Origin: Methylacidiphilum sp. Yel
Lineage (GTDB): Bacteria; Verrucomicrobiota; Verrucomicrobiia; Methylacidiphilales; Methylacidiphilaceae
Direction of reading: 5' to 3'
Length of the DNA stretch: 45,499 nucleotides
NCBI RefSeq assembly: GCF_004421185.1
Contig: NZ_LXQB01000056.1
Location: forward strand, 1 to 45,499
The notes below the pieces were generated by a model. The model did not search any database. It was not told the origin of the DNA and worked only from the letters and a program-made list of their open reading frames with translations. Each line of letters begins with the position of its first letter. The first letter of the stretch is position 1. Positions 7,882 through 16,629 of this stretch are shown here, piece by piece. Position numbers and translations under genes: made by a program.

Positions 7882-8778
7882 ATGGAAGTCATAGTTTTAG
7901 GTTCGGGAGCGGGAGGAGGTATTCCCCAATGGAATTGTCTTTGTCCAAATTGTGTTCGCGCCCGGATAGAAATCAAAGAAAAGAAAGAGGTTTTTTCCTT
8001 TAGAAGAACCCAATCCTCCATAGCTGTTCGGATGGAGGGGGAAAAGTGGATTCTTTTAAATGCATCGATCGATTTGCCTACTCAATTAGCACTTCATTCA
8101 GAACTGGCGCCTCCAGGCCTTGAAATTCGTTCTTCTCCATTTGCTGCTATTATTCTAACTGATGGACAGATTGATCATGCCTCTGGTCTTCTTTCTTTGC
8201 GTGAAGGCAAAGAAATTGAAATTGTTTGTTCTGACAGCACTTGGGAGCTAATTTCTGAGTACTATCCAATAGTTCGAATCTTGTCTTCCTATGTTCGATT
8301 GAAACGAAGTTCTTTTCCAATAAAAATAGGCTCGTTGCTTTTTGATGCTTTTGAGTTACCGGGAGGGCCACCACCGTATGCAAAAAGAGAGCCGCGACCA
8401 GGTGATGTGATTGCGGTAAGTATCGAAGAGGAATCTGGGTTAAAAGTCGTTTATTGCCCTGCTTTGCCATCAATAAGTAGCAGATTTGAAGAATTTATTC
8501 AGGAAGCTGAATGCCTGTTTGTCGATGGGACTTTTTGGTCAGAAAACGAACTTTTACTTTGGAACATTAAAGAGAAAAAAGCTTCAGAAATGGGGCATAT
8601 TCCGGTGGGCGGTGAAAACGGATCGCTAAGCTGGCTTAGCACTCTACAAATTCCTAAAAAAATCTACATTCATATCAACAATACCAATCCCATGCTTGAT
8701 CCTGATTCGGCACAGGCAAAAGCTGTGCATTCTTTAGGGATAGAAATTGCTTACGATGGCATGAAACTTTTGCTATGA
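7882..8778 (+). CDS. pqqB: PQQ biosynthesis protein PqqB (metallo-beta-lactamase fold)
   Basis: About 298 residues beginning MEVIVLGSGAGGGIPQWNC, the hallmark PqqB N-terminus, with CLCPNC completing the metal-binding cysteine set. TDGQIDHASGLL is the family's variant of the lactamase metal motif. FVDGTFW, MGHIPVGG and HINNTNPML are further conserved blocks. PqqB is thought to hydroxylate the tyrosine of the cross-linked PqqA product. An in-frame TTG at 7870 would add four residues, but that codon lies inside the hairpin stem; the ATG at 7882 matches family N-termini. No Shine-Dalgarno sequence lies before it. Confidence 0.95.
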   Translation: MEVIVLGSGAGGGIPQWNCLCPNCVRARIEIKEKKEVFSFRRTQSSIAVRMEGEKWILLNASIDLPTQLALHSELAPPGLEIRSSPFAAIILTDGQIDHASGLLSLREGKEIEIVCSDSTWELISEYYPIVRILSSYVRLKRSSFPIKIGSLLFDAFELPGGPPPYAKREPRPGDVIAVSIEEESGLKVVYCPALPSISSRFEEFIQEAECLFVDGTFWSENELLLWNIKEKKASEMGHIPVGGENGSLSWLSTLQIPKKIYIHINNTNPMLDPDSAQAKAVHSLGIEIAYDGMKLLL

Positions 8779-8788
8779 TTTTCTTCCA

Positions 8789-9574
8789 ATGACTGCCTTT
8801 GATGCTTTGCCTATTTATCCTTCCTTTATACCGAAAGAAGAATTTGTTTCAAAACTCCCTCTGCCTCCTGCCCAATTCGAAGAAGTGCTTAGATCGATAG
8901 GAAATACTAGCTACCATGATAAACACCCCTTTCACCTGCTGATGAACGAAGGCAAACTCTCCAAAGAGGCTTTGCAGGGATGGGTAGCCAATCGGTTCTA
9001 TTACCAGGAACAGATCCCCATCAAAGATGCCGCGATCCTGTCGAACTGTCCAGAGAGGGAATTGAGGCGCATCTGGATATCCAGGATCCATGATCATGAT
9101 GGGTTCGGAGAAGATCCTGGTGGCATTGAACGATGGCTTAATTTAGGAAAGGCTGTCGGGCTTAGTCGGGAAGATCTTTTATCTCATCGGTTTCTGCTTC
9201 CAACGGTTCGGTATGCTGTTGATGCTTATGTCCATTTTTGTAGGGAACAACATTGGTTAATCGCCATGGCTTCTTCTCTGACAGAGCTTTTTGCCCCTAC
9301 CATACATAGGATACGAATTTCAGCTTTTCCAAAATATTATCCGTGGATCGATCCTGAAGGATTAAAATATTTCGAAAAAAGAGTTGAACAAGCACCCAAA
9401 GATGTCCGATTTACCCTTGATCTCGTGCTGAAAAGATGCACTACCCCATCCCTACAGCTTGCTGCGATTGAAGCCTTACAATTCAAATGTGATCTACTTT
9501 GGTCGATGCTCGATGCGCTCTATATGCATTACCAGTTGGGGATTTGTACGCCCAAGCCTCCCTATGCACTCTGA
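8789..9574 (+). CDS. pqqC: Pyrroloquinoline-quinone synthase PqqC
   Basis: A 261-residue cofactorless oxidase of the heme-oxygenase-like fold that carries out the last ring closure and eight-electron oxidation giving PQQ. Family blocks seen are YHDKHPFHLLMNEGKLS, GWVANRFYYQEQIPIKDAAIL, ISRIHDHDG and the glycine-rich segment after it, plus FAPTIHRIRI. The conserved His and Arg residues around HDHDG and the Tyr in FYYQ line the active site. It starts ten bases after pqqB and overlaps pqqD by eleven bases, so pqqB-C-D-E is one tightly packed transcript. Confidence 0.95.
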   Translation: MTAFDALPIYPSFIPKEEFVSKLPLPPAQFEEVLRSIGNTSYHDKHPFHLLMNEGKLSKEALQGWVANRFYYQEQIPIKDAAILSNCPERELRRIWISRIHDHDGFGEDPGGIERWLNLGKAVGLSREDLLSHRFLLPTVRYAVDAYVHFCREQHWLIAMASSLTELFAPTIHRIRISAFPKYYPWIDPEGLKYFEKRVEQAPKDVRFTLDLVLKRCTTPSLQLAAIEALQFKCDLLWSMLDALYMHYQLGICTPKPPYAL

Positions 9575-9836
9575 TAAAATCCCAACTCTTTCCTCGAAAG
9601 CACGGCTCAAATTTGATCAGGCAAGACAAAAGCCGGTTCTATTGTATCCAGAAGGACTCCTTTTCCTTAACCAAACCGCTTACAAAATCTTGCTTTTGTG
9701 TGATGGAAAGAGAAAAGTAGATGATATTGTTACCGAACTATCCAAAGAATATTCCATCGAGAGGGTTGAGATGGAAAAAGATATATGGGATTTTATATTA
9801 ACTCTATGTGAAAGGGGTTTTATTCAACTCAATTAA
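9564..9836 (+). CDS. pqqD: PqqA-binding chaperone PqqD
   Basis: About 90 residues from MHSDKIPTLSSKARLK. PqqD binds PqqA and presents it to the radical SAM enzyme PqqE. Family signatures are RQKPVLLYPEGLLFLNQTA, the CDGKRKVDDIV segment and the C-terminal helix ending FLI-type (FILTLCERGFIQLN). The ATG at 9564 overlaps the end of pqqC by eleven bases and gives the usual PqqD length. A longer frame opening at 9459 only reads pqqC out of frame. pqqE follows nine bases later. Confidence 0.9.
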   Translation: MHSDKIPTLSSKARLKFDQARQKPVLLYPEGLLFLNQTAYKILLLCDGKRKVDDIVTELSKEYSIERVEMEKDIWDFILTLCERGFIQLN

Positions 9837-9845
9837 TAGATTTGT

Positions 9846-10979
9846 ATGTCCAACCTAAAGTTGTTACCCTTATCCTTACTCTGTGAACTGACCTTTCACT
9901 GTCCTTTAGAGTGTCCTTATTGCAGTAATACCCTAGGATACTCGAAATGGTTGAAAGAGGAACTGTCTACCGAAGAGTGGATAAGAGTTCTTCAAGAGGC
10001 TCAAAGACTTGGAATTTTGCAAGTTTATTTTTCTGGGGGTGAGCCATTAGTGCGAAAAGACCTGCCTGTGTTGATTCGTACAGCTCATGATCTAGGGTTA
10101 TATTCGAATATGAGTACAGGGGGAACTTTGATTAACAGGAAACTTTTAAAAAAGATAAAAGAGGCCGGATTGGACAGCATTCAGCTAAGCATTCAGGATT
10201 GCAGGCCCGAAAGTGCTGATCTTTTTTCAGGAGTAAAAAAGAGCTTTGAAAAAAAAATAGAAGCCGTTCAACTCATTAATGAATTTTCTATTCCCTTAGG
10301 GATTAACGTTGTCATTCATCGACATAACATCGAAAGAATATCTGAAATTATAGATTTCGCTGCAGCCTTAGGAGCTCAGAGGCTAGAATTGGCTAATACC
10401 CAGTACTACGGTTGGGCTCTCCATAATAGAAAGGAGTTACTTCCTAGAAGGCATCAAGTGGAAAAGGCTGCTAAAGAAGCTTCAAACGCAAAAGAAAAGT
10501 ATAAGGGGAAGATGGAAATTCTTTTTGTAATCCCCGATTATTATAGTTCGTTTCCAAAACCTTGTCTTCAAGGATGGGCTAAAGTATACATGACTGTTTC
10601 AGCTGACGGAACGGTTTTACCCTGTCAAAGCGCCCGTGACATACGCTCCCTTTCTTTTCCAAACATCCGATCAGACACTTTAGAGAATATCTGGTGGAAT
10701 TCGGAAGCCTTCAACAAATTCCGAGGGACCGATTTTCTTCCAGAACCATGCAAGAGTTGTCCTCGCAAAGAAATCGATTTTGGCGGTTGCCGATGTCAAG
10801 CCTTCTTGTTCACAGCCGATGCTTCAGCAACTGATCCTGTCTGCATTTATTCTCCACACCATCATCTCATTGAAAAGATTGTAGAAGAGATAAACGCACC
10901 TAAAGAAAATAATAAATCTAAAGAGCCAACGTTTGTTTATCGAACCATCAAAAATTCAAAAGCTTTATGCTGCTCTTAA
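9846..10979 (+). CDS. pqqE: PqqA peptide cyclase PqqE (radical SAM/SPASM)
   Basis: A 377-residue radical SAM enzyme that forms the Glu-Tyr carbon-carbon cross-link in PqqA. The SAM [4Fe-4S] motif is CPLECPYC (near residues 19-26), followed by YFSGGEPL. The C-terminal SPASM domain has its cysteines in PCLQGWAK, LPCQSA, EPCKSC, GGCRCQAF and DPVC, all matching PqqE. The C-terminal 40 residues after DPVCIYSPHH are Lys/Glu-rich and specific to this protein. It closes the pqq operon; a terminator-like hairpin lies at 11104-11141. Confidence 0.96.
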   Translation: MSNLKLLPLSLLCELTFHCPLECPYCSNTLGYSKWLKEELSTEEWIRVLQEAQRLGILQVYFSGGEPLVRKDLPVLIRTAHDLGLYSNMSTGGTLINRKLLKKIKEAGLDSIQLSIQDCRPESADLFSGVKKSFEKKIEAVQLINEFSIPLGINVVIHRHNIERISEIIDFAAALGAQRLELANTQYYGWALHNRKELLPRRHQVEKAAKEASNAKEKYKGKMEILFVIPDYYSSFPKPCLQGWAKVYMTVSADGTVLPCQSARDIRSLSFPNIRSDTLENIWWNSEAFNKFRGTDFLPEPCKSCPRKEIDFGGCRCQAFLFTADASATDPVCIYSPHHHLIEKIVEEINAPKENNKSKEPTFVYRTIKNSKALCCS

Positions 10980-11103
10980 CTTTAACTATGCCCGAGGAAA
11001 CTTCTCCTCTTGAGAGAAGAATACATAAAAATCATCCCACTGTTCAATCCGTTTATAAGGAATAGAATACACAAAAACTAGCTAATGCTTTGCTTGATAG
11101 TAT

Positions 11104-11141
11104 AAAAAAGCCAAAGGCTTTTTTTCCCTTGGCTTTTTTTT
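11104..11141. terminator. Bidirectional rho-independent terminator after pqqE
   Basis: AAAAAAGCCAA (11104-11114) pairs with TTGGCTTTTTT (11129-11139), followed by more T on the plus strand and preceded by A's that give a T-run on the minus strand. It sits between the convergent pqqE and small secreted protein genes and can serve both. Confidence 0.8.
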
Positions 11142-11168
11142 AAAAATTCCAGTCTATAACAAAACTCT

Positions 11169-11372
11169 TTATTCAGTCTTTTTCTGTTTCTTTTCTTTTT
11201 TACAGGATGGACATTCTCCTGATTTCCCTAAGTAATTATTCCCCTGTTTTCCAACAATAACCATATCCCCTCTTGTTGTCTGGATCATCCGTCCATGGCC
11301 TTGAGTGGCAAAAAACGAACCACAAACAACGATAGAAAAGAGCACTGTAAGATACTTTGTCATTTTTTTCAT
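11169..11372 (-). CDS. Small secreted protein of unknown function, CPSC motif
   Basis: A 67-residue protein with a typical Sec signal (basic MKKMTKY, hydrophobic LTVLFSIVVCGSFFA, probable cleavage after ATQGHG or nearby). The mature part of some 40 residues contains MIQTTRGDMVIVGKQGNNYLG and a CPSC pair followed by a lysine-rich tail. The ATG at 11372 has an AAGGAG site, which supports real translation. The Cys pair could bind metal or form a disulfide. I do not recognise the family. It faces pqqE convergently and diverges from the large oxidoreductase gene. Confidence 0.6.
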   Translation of the reverse strand: MKKMTKYLTVLFSIVVCGSFFATQGHGRMIQTTRGDMVIVGKQGNNYLGKSGECPSCKKEKKQKKTE

Positions 11373-11609
11373 AAAAAACTCCTTTTTTTATTTATCGTTT
11401 GTTTTTACTAAAATGTCTCCCACGGATTTTTCTTTTTTTCTTTGGAGAGCTACATTATTTTTACCTTGTCTTTCTCCTCCCCCCCTTTTTTAAAAAAATA
11501 TGAATTAGAGGTAGAAAATCGGCAAGTTCTTTTTAAATCAAAACGAAACTAACATTTTTATAATGATTTACTTTTCAGAAGAGCTATAATAGAACTACAA
11601 AAATATTTC

Positions 11610-14600
11610 ATGGCAACTAAAAGTATTATCACAGCAGCCGATCCAAGATTTCTCAAAGAAGAGGGTTTTGAAGTTTATACTGGTAATGAGGCAATCGTTA
11701 AAGGACTTCTTGAAACTGATGGAGGTGTTCATCTCCTAACAGGCTATCCTGGTTCACCTATCTCTGGTATTTTCGATTCAGTTCAATCAATTGCTGGTTT
11801 GCTAAAAGAACACGGCATTCAGGCAATCCTTGCCAATAATGAGGCTCTGGCTGCGGCTATGCTTAACGGCTCACAGATGGCTGGACTAAGAGCTGTTGCA
11901 GCCATGAAAAGTGTTGGGTTCCATGTGGCTTCCGATGGATTAGCACTAGGTAACTTATGCGGCAGTCATCCTGAAGGAGGGGCAATTGTCATCATTGGGG
12001 ATGATCCATGGAATGATTCAACTCAAGCTCCAGCAGATTCTCGCTTTCTTTGCAAGCATCTTCATATGCCTCTTTTAGAGCCTTCAACAATCCAAGAAAT
12101 GAAAGATTGGATTAATTTAGGATTTCTTCTCTCCCGGCATTCCAATCTTTTCATAGGCTATTTAGTCACGACCAATCAAGCCGATGGTGGTGGTACGGTC
12201 TCTGTGAAGAAAAACCATTTTCCCATTCACAATGCCCTTAATCCTTTTTTACTGAACAGCTCAGAAATAGACTTAGAGAACCGGGTAATTCTCCCACCAA
12301 GGACTTCTAAAAGAGAACAAGATTATCTTTTTCGGTATCGCCTTCTTTGGTCCAAAGCTAAAGAGCTTGGAATAGATAAAAGTGAATTTTTGGATCAAAA
12401 AAAAGGCCGCAAAAAAATAGGTTTTATTAGCTCTGGCCTAGTTTATTGTTACCTCGTACAGGCATTAAGCACTCTTGGGATGTATGGCCAAATCCCTATT
12501 TTAAAGCTCGGTTTATCTTATCCTTTAAATCCTGAGGTTATCATTCCATTTGCCGAAGCCGTTGAAGAACTCTATGTGATAGAAGAAAGAAGGGCTTTTG
12601 TTGAAGAAAACCTTGTTTTGCTTTTTAGTCAGGAAGGAATTACAAAAAAAGTCTATGGGAAAAAATTCCCTTTTGGACTCCAAGGCATTCCCTCAACAGG
12701 CGGGCTAGATCCTTCTATCCTTATTCAACTATTGAACCCTCTTTTCTCCAAAGTGTCGATAAGCAATGAGAGGACAAGTTCTTTCAGAGGTTTTTCTTTA
12801 GAAAATAATTCAAGGGCTTCTTTTAATCTACCATTAAGGACTCCTACCTTCTGCCCAGGTTGTCCTCACAGAGATTCAGCAGCCGTGCTTTTAGAAATCC
12901 AAAAAGATTTTAAGAATCCTCACTACATGAAATCCCGGTACCAATCCGATCCTATTGAACTTGTGTTTCATGGGGATACCGGCTGCTATACTATGCTAAT
13001 GTTCGAACCTTTTCAAAACCTAATGCACAATTACAGTGGCATGGGTTTGGGCGGAGGCACTGGATTAGGAATCGATCCATTTATTAAAAACAAACAAGTA
13101 GTATTCATGGGGGATTCCACCTTTTTCCATTCTGGGATGATCGCCATTTCCAACTCCGTTAAAAATGGACAAGATATCACCTATATTATTTTGGACAATA
13201 GGACCACTGCTATGACTGGGCATCAAACAACCCCAGCTCTAGATAAAGACCTTCTCGGTGAACGAACTGATTCTCAGGACATAGAAAAAATTATTGCTTC
13301 GGTGACTGAAAAAACTGGAGTTCCCATCTATAGACTCAATCCTGCGTCCAGAGAAAGTTATAAAATGCTTTTAGAGCGGACCCTTCTGAAAGATGGGGTA
13401 AAAGTGGTGATTGCCGAAAAGGAATGCGCCATTGTCTCGCACCGCAGACAAACAAGTAGAGAAAGGCAAGAACTTCGGGAAAAAGGATATATTCCAAAGA
13501 AAAGATATGTCTTTATTAATCCCGATGTTTGCGAATTTTGCTTGGAATGTACACTATCCACAGGTTGTCCGGGATTAACTTTTGTTGAAACCGATTTTGG
13601 GAAAAAGATGGCTACCGACTTATCCTGGTGCATAGCTGATGGAGCATGTGCTAGGGTTGGAGCCTGTCCAGCCTTTGAAGAGCTAACTGTTTATCGAAGC
13701 TCACCTCGATCGACTTCGAAAAAAGAAAATTTAAAATTGGATTTACCACCTAGAGAAAATTTGACGAAGCCATTTCGAATCGTCGTAGCTGGAGTGGGGG
13801 GAATGGGGATTGCCAGTGTTACTGCTGTTCTTGTGAGAGCAGGGCATAGGGAAGGATATGGGGTGCAATTTTGCGATCGCAATGGACTAGCTATTCGAAA
13901 CGGCTCGGTAGTTTCTCAAATTGTTTTTTACCCTAAATCCGAAGGAGACAATCCGCCCATTACCGCAATTGGAAATTATGGGGATGCGGATCTGATTTTG
14001 GGTTTGGATCCATTAGAAACAGCCAGGATCATCGATCCAGTAGGCCGCTACAGGGTTGCTTCTCCTGAAAAAACCTCACTGATTCTTAACGAAACGATTA
14101 CTCAAACCGTCCGCTCATTGCTTGGAAAGGATCAACTTCGTTTTGAGCAACTTGAAGAAAAAATTCTTTCCATGATCAATCCAAAGAAGTATTTAAAGTT
14201 TCCTTTCTCACGCCTTTCTGAGGAATACTTTGATAACAAGCTCTATTCTAATCTTATGGTTGTTGGAGTAGCCTTTCAGGCTGGACTACTCCCTTTTTCT
14301 CTAGAAAGCATAGAATGGGCGGTGCAGGAGACCCTCGGCAAAACAAGTCCAATAAACTTCGAAGCTTTTTCCGTTGGCAGAGCCCTAGCAACGGGATCCA
14401 TAGAAAGAGCGAAGCCTACCGAGCAAGTGCCAATTCAAGACTACCATCAAGAGTGGGATGCATTCATTAATCAACTCCAGAAATCCAAAAAAGAAGAGGC
14501 TCAAAAACTATGGAAATGGAACTCAGAGATATCTTCCTATCCTCTGGATACACCTACAATTCGGGCTTTTAGCGTAAGGCTCAAAAATTTATATCTTTAC

Positions 14601-15188
14601 GAAGACATCAATTATGCCCAGCTCTATTTCGATGCCATACAATCCATTTTAATTAAAGACGAAGCTCAATTCCAATTTGCAGCGACCAAGGCAGCCATTG
14701 AAAACATCTACAAATGCATGGCTATCAAAGATGAAGTCGAAGTGGCAAGGCTTCTGACGGAACCTCAAACCCTATCGCAAGACTTGCAGAAACTCCACAT
14801 TCATTTTGACAAAGGAGACAAGGTCGTTTACAAGCACTGGACCTGCCCAGAATTTGTTATTGGAAAACTGAGGATTAGGTTTCGATTGAAATCTTCTCAG
14901 TGGATGCTTCAGCTTATGAAAAGAGCAAAATTTTTAAGACGGCTTCTCCCTGGTTGGCATGCTAAGGAAAGAGCCTTTCGGGATTGGTTCCTCTCTCTTT
15001 GCAAAGGCTTCGACTACTCGACTGTGCAAGAATACCAACTCTGGGTAGAGATCCTCAAATTGCCTGAAGAAATAAAAGGATATAGAGAAATCCGTTATCC
15101 AAAAATGGAAGCAGCACGAGAAAAGGCTTCAAAAATTATGGCAGCCATTAGTAGCAATAGCCAAAAGGAACAGCGCCTGCTGTCCTAA
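11610..15188 (+). CDS. Indolepyruvate:ferredoxin oxidoreductase, fused alpha-beta form
   Basis: A 1192-residue single-chain 2-oxoacid:ferredoxin oxidoreductase that decarboxylates aryl- or branched 2-oxoacids to acyl-CoA. The pyrimidine domain (GYPGSPISGIFD, about residue 45) is followed by the TPP-binding half, which has CPGCPHRD near 413 and HGDTGCYT near 453. A cysteine-rich segment (CEFCLEC, then CIADGACARVGACP) lies near 640-690, and the gamma (IorB-like) domain starts at GVGGMGIAS near 727. The last 250 residues form the helical C-terminal domain of the bacterial fused type. The start has no clear ribosome site. Exact substrate cannot be read from the sequence. It stands alone, with glyS convergent downstream. 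Confidence 0.88.
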   Translation: MATKSIITAADPRFLKEEGFEVYTGNEAIVKGLLETDGGVHLLTGYPGSPISGIFDSVQSIAGLLKEHGIQAILANNEALAAAMLNGSQMAGLRAVAAMKSVGFHVASDGLALGNLCGSHPEGGAIVIIGDDPWNDSTQAPADSRFLCKHLHMPLLEPSTIQEMKDWINLGFLLSRHSNLFIGYLVTTNQADGGGTVSVKKNHFPIHNALNPFLLNSSEIDLENRVILPPRTSKREQDYLFRYRLLWSKAKELGIDKSEFLDQKKGRKKIGFISSGLVYCYLVQALSTLGMYGQIPILKLGLSYPLNPEVIIPFAEAVEELYVIEERRAFVEENLVLLFSQEGITKKVYGKKFPFGLQGIPSTGGLDPSILIQLLNPLFSKVSISNERTSSFRGFSLENNSRASFNLPLRTPTFCPGCPHRDSAAVLLEIQKDFKNPHYMKSRYQSDPIELVFHGDTGCYTMLMFEPFQNLMHNYSGMGLGGGTGLGIDPFIKNKQVVFMGDSTFFHSGMIAISNSVKNGQDITYIILDNRTTAMTGHQTTPALDKDLLGERTDSQDIEKIIASVTEKTGVPIYRLNPASRESYKMLLERTLLKDGVKVVIAEKECAIVSHRRQTSRERQELREKGYIPKKRYVFINPDVCEFCLECTLSTGCPGLTFVETDFGKKMATDLSWCIADGACARVGACPAFEELTVYRSSPRSTSKKENLKLDLPPRENLTKPFRIVVAGVGGMGIASVTAVLVRAGHREGYGVQFCDRNGLAIRNGSVVSQIVFYPKSEGDNPPITAIGNYGDADLILGLDPLETARIIDPVGRYRVASPEKTSLILNETITQTVRSLLGKDQLRFEQLEEKILSMINPKKYLKFPFSRLSEEYFDNKLYSNLMVVGVAFQAGLLPFSLESIEWAVQETLGKTSPINFEAFSVGRALATGSIERAKPTEQVPIQDYHQEWDAFINQLQKSKKEEAQKLWKWNSEISSYPLDTPTIRAFSVRLKNLYLYEDINYAQLYFDAIQSILIKDEAQFQFAATKAAIENIYKCMAIKDEVEVARLLTEPQTLSQDLQKLHIHFDKGDKVVYKHWTCPEFVIGKLRIRFRLKSSQWMLQLMKRAKFLRRLLPGWHAKERAFRDWFLSLCKGFDYSTVQEYQLWVEILKLPEEIKGYREIRYPKMEAAREKASKIMAAISSNSQKEQRLLS

Positions 15189-15226
15189 CCTTTGAAGCTC
15201 TAAAGAATAGCTAAAGGATCTGCTTG

Positions 15227-16600
15227 CTATTCAATCTTTTCTCTAAGAAAATCTACAAGCTCCTCAATCCTAACTCTCTCTTGCCTCATACTATCACGAT
15301 AACGAACAGTCACAGTATTTTTTTCCCCAGCCAGTACTCCCTCCCTTACTCCTTCTAATGTTTCAAAATCTATCGTCACACAGAAGGGCGTTCCAATTTC
15401 ATCCATTCGTCGGTATCGCCGCCCAATCGCTCCAGATTCATCATAAAATGACTTAAAATGTTTTTGCAATAGCCTAAAGACCTCTTTAGCTTTAGAAACA
15501 ATATCGATCTTGTTTTTTAGAAGAGGAAATATCCCAACTTTTATCGGGGCAATTCTTGGAGAAAATCCGAGTACAACGCGCTTTTCTTTTTCTCCTTTTT
15601 CTCCAAGGATCTCCTCTTCCCTATAAGCTTCACAAAGTAGGGCTAAAAGAGTTCTATCAACGCCAGCGCTCGGTTCGACAACATGGGGGATATATTTACA
15701 TTTTCTTTCTTCATCGTAATATTCTAAAGATTTTCCACTAAAAGTGCCATGCTGTTTGAGATCAAAATCCGTTCGGTAGGCTATTCCTTCGAGTTCTTGC
15801 CTGCCAAAAGGAAAATCATATTCTAAATCGTAGGTTTTTTTAGAATAAAACGCTCTTTCCTCCTCTGGCACATCGCGAACATGAATATGAGCTCTTGGAA
15901 TACCTATCGACTCATACCATAAGATCCGTTGTTCTTTCCATTCTTCAATATACTGAAAGCCCGTATCAGGAGGAATGAAATATTCAAGTTCCATCTGTTC
16001 GAATTCTCTGGAACGGAAAATGAAATTTCTTGGATTAACTTCGTTTCTGAACGCTTTTCCTATTTGGGCTATTCCAAAGGGAATTTTCATTCGGGAACTT
16101 TCTAGAACATTTTTGAATTGCACAAAAATGGACTGAGCTGTTTCCGGTCTTAGATAGGTCAGAGTGCTTTCTTCTTCCAGAGGGCCAACATACGTTTTAA
16201 AAAGAAGATTGAATCGTCTCGGTTCAGTCAATTCTCCTCCACACTCTCCTGGATGTTTTGAAGGATGTAACGGACAAGCATTCTCTTTTAAATGATCTAA
16301 TCGGAACCTGGCATGACAGAGTTTACAGTCTACAAACCAATCGGCAAATTGCTCTTCATGACCGCTTGCTTTCCATACTTCCCTGTTCATTAATATGGAG
16401 CCATCCAATCCAACCACATCGGTTCTTAGCTGTGTCATGGCTTTCCACCATGACATTTTGATGTTGTTCTTCAGTTCGGCCCCTAGTGGACCATAGTCCC
16501 ACACCCCATTAATTCCTCCATAGATTTCAGAAGAAGGGAATACGAAGCCTCTTCTTTTACACAGCGCAACAATCTTTTCTAAAAGCGTTAATTCTGTCAT
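15227..16600 (-). CDS. glyQS: Glycyl-tRNA synthetase, dimeric class II type
   Basis: About 457 residues of the alpha2 (eukaryote/archaea/Gram-positive-like) GlyRS that charges tRNA-Gly. The start EKIVALCKRRGFVFPSSEIYGG, the GPLGAELKNNIK segment, RPETAQSIFVQFKNV, FGIAQIGKAFRNE (motif 2) and EPSAGVDRTLLALL (motif 3) are all diagnostic. The C-terminal anticodon-binding domain holds GTPFCVTIDFETLEG and VTVRYRDS. The ATG at 16600 begins MTELTLLEKIV and fits the family. A longer frame from 16654 would overlap the divergent upstream gene. It ends 38 bp from the convergent oxidoreductase gene. Confidence 0.95.
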   Translation of the reverse strand: MTELTLLEKIVALCKRRGFVFPSSEIYGGINGVWDYGPLGAELKNNIKMSWWKAMTQLRTDVVGLDGSILMNREVWKASGHEEQFADWFVDCKLCHARFRLDHLKENACPLHPSKHPGECGGELTEPRRFNLLFKTYVGPLEEESTLTYLRPETAQSIFVQFKNVLESSRMKIPFGIAQIGKAFRNEVNPRNFIFRSREFEQMELEYFIPPDTGFQYIEEWKEQRILWYESIGIPRAHIHVRDVPEEERAFYSKKTYDLEYDFPFGRQELEGIAYRTDFDLKQHGTFSGKSLEYYDEERKCKYIPHVVEPSAGVDRTLLALLCEAYREEEILGEKGEKEKRVVLGFSPRIAPIKVGIFPLLKNKIDIVSKAKEVFRLLQKHFKSFYDESGAIGRRYRRMDEIGTPFCVTIDFETLEGVREGVLAGEKNTVTVRYRDSMRQERVRIEELVDFLREKIE

Positions 16601-16629
16601 AACTTCCAAAAATGAATAGTATATCTTAA

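Noticed and set aside
7731-8021. Minus-strand open frame across pqqA/pqqB
   Set aside because: It lies opposite pqqA and pqqB, both firmly supported by family motifs, and its product resembles nothing known.
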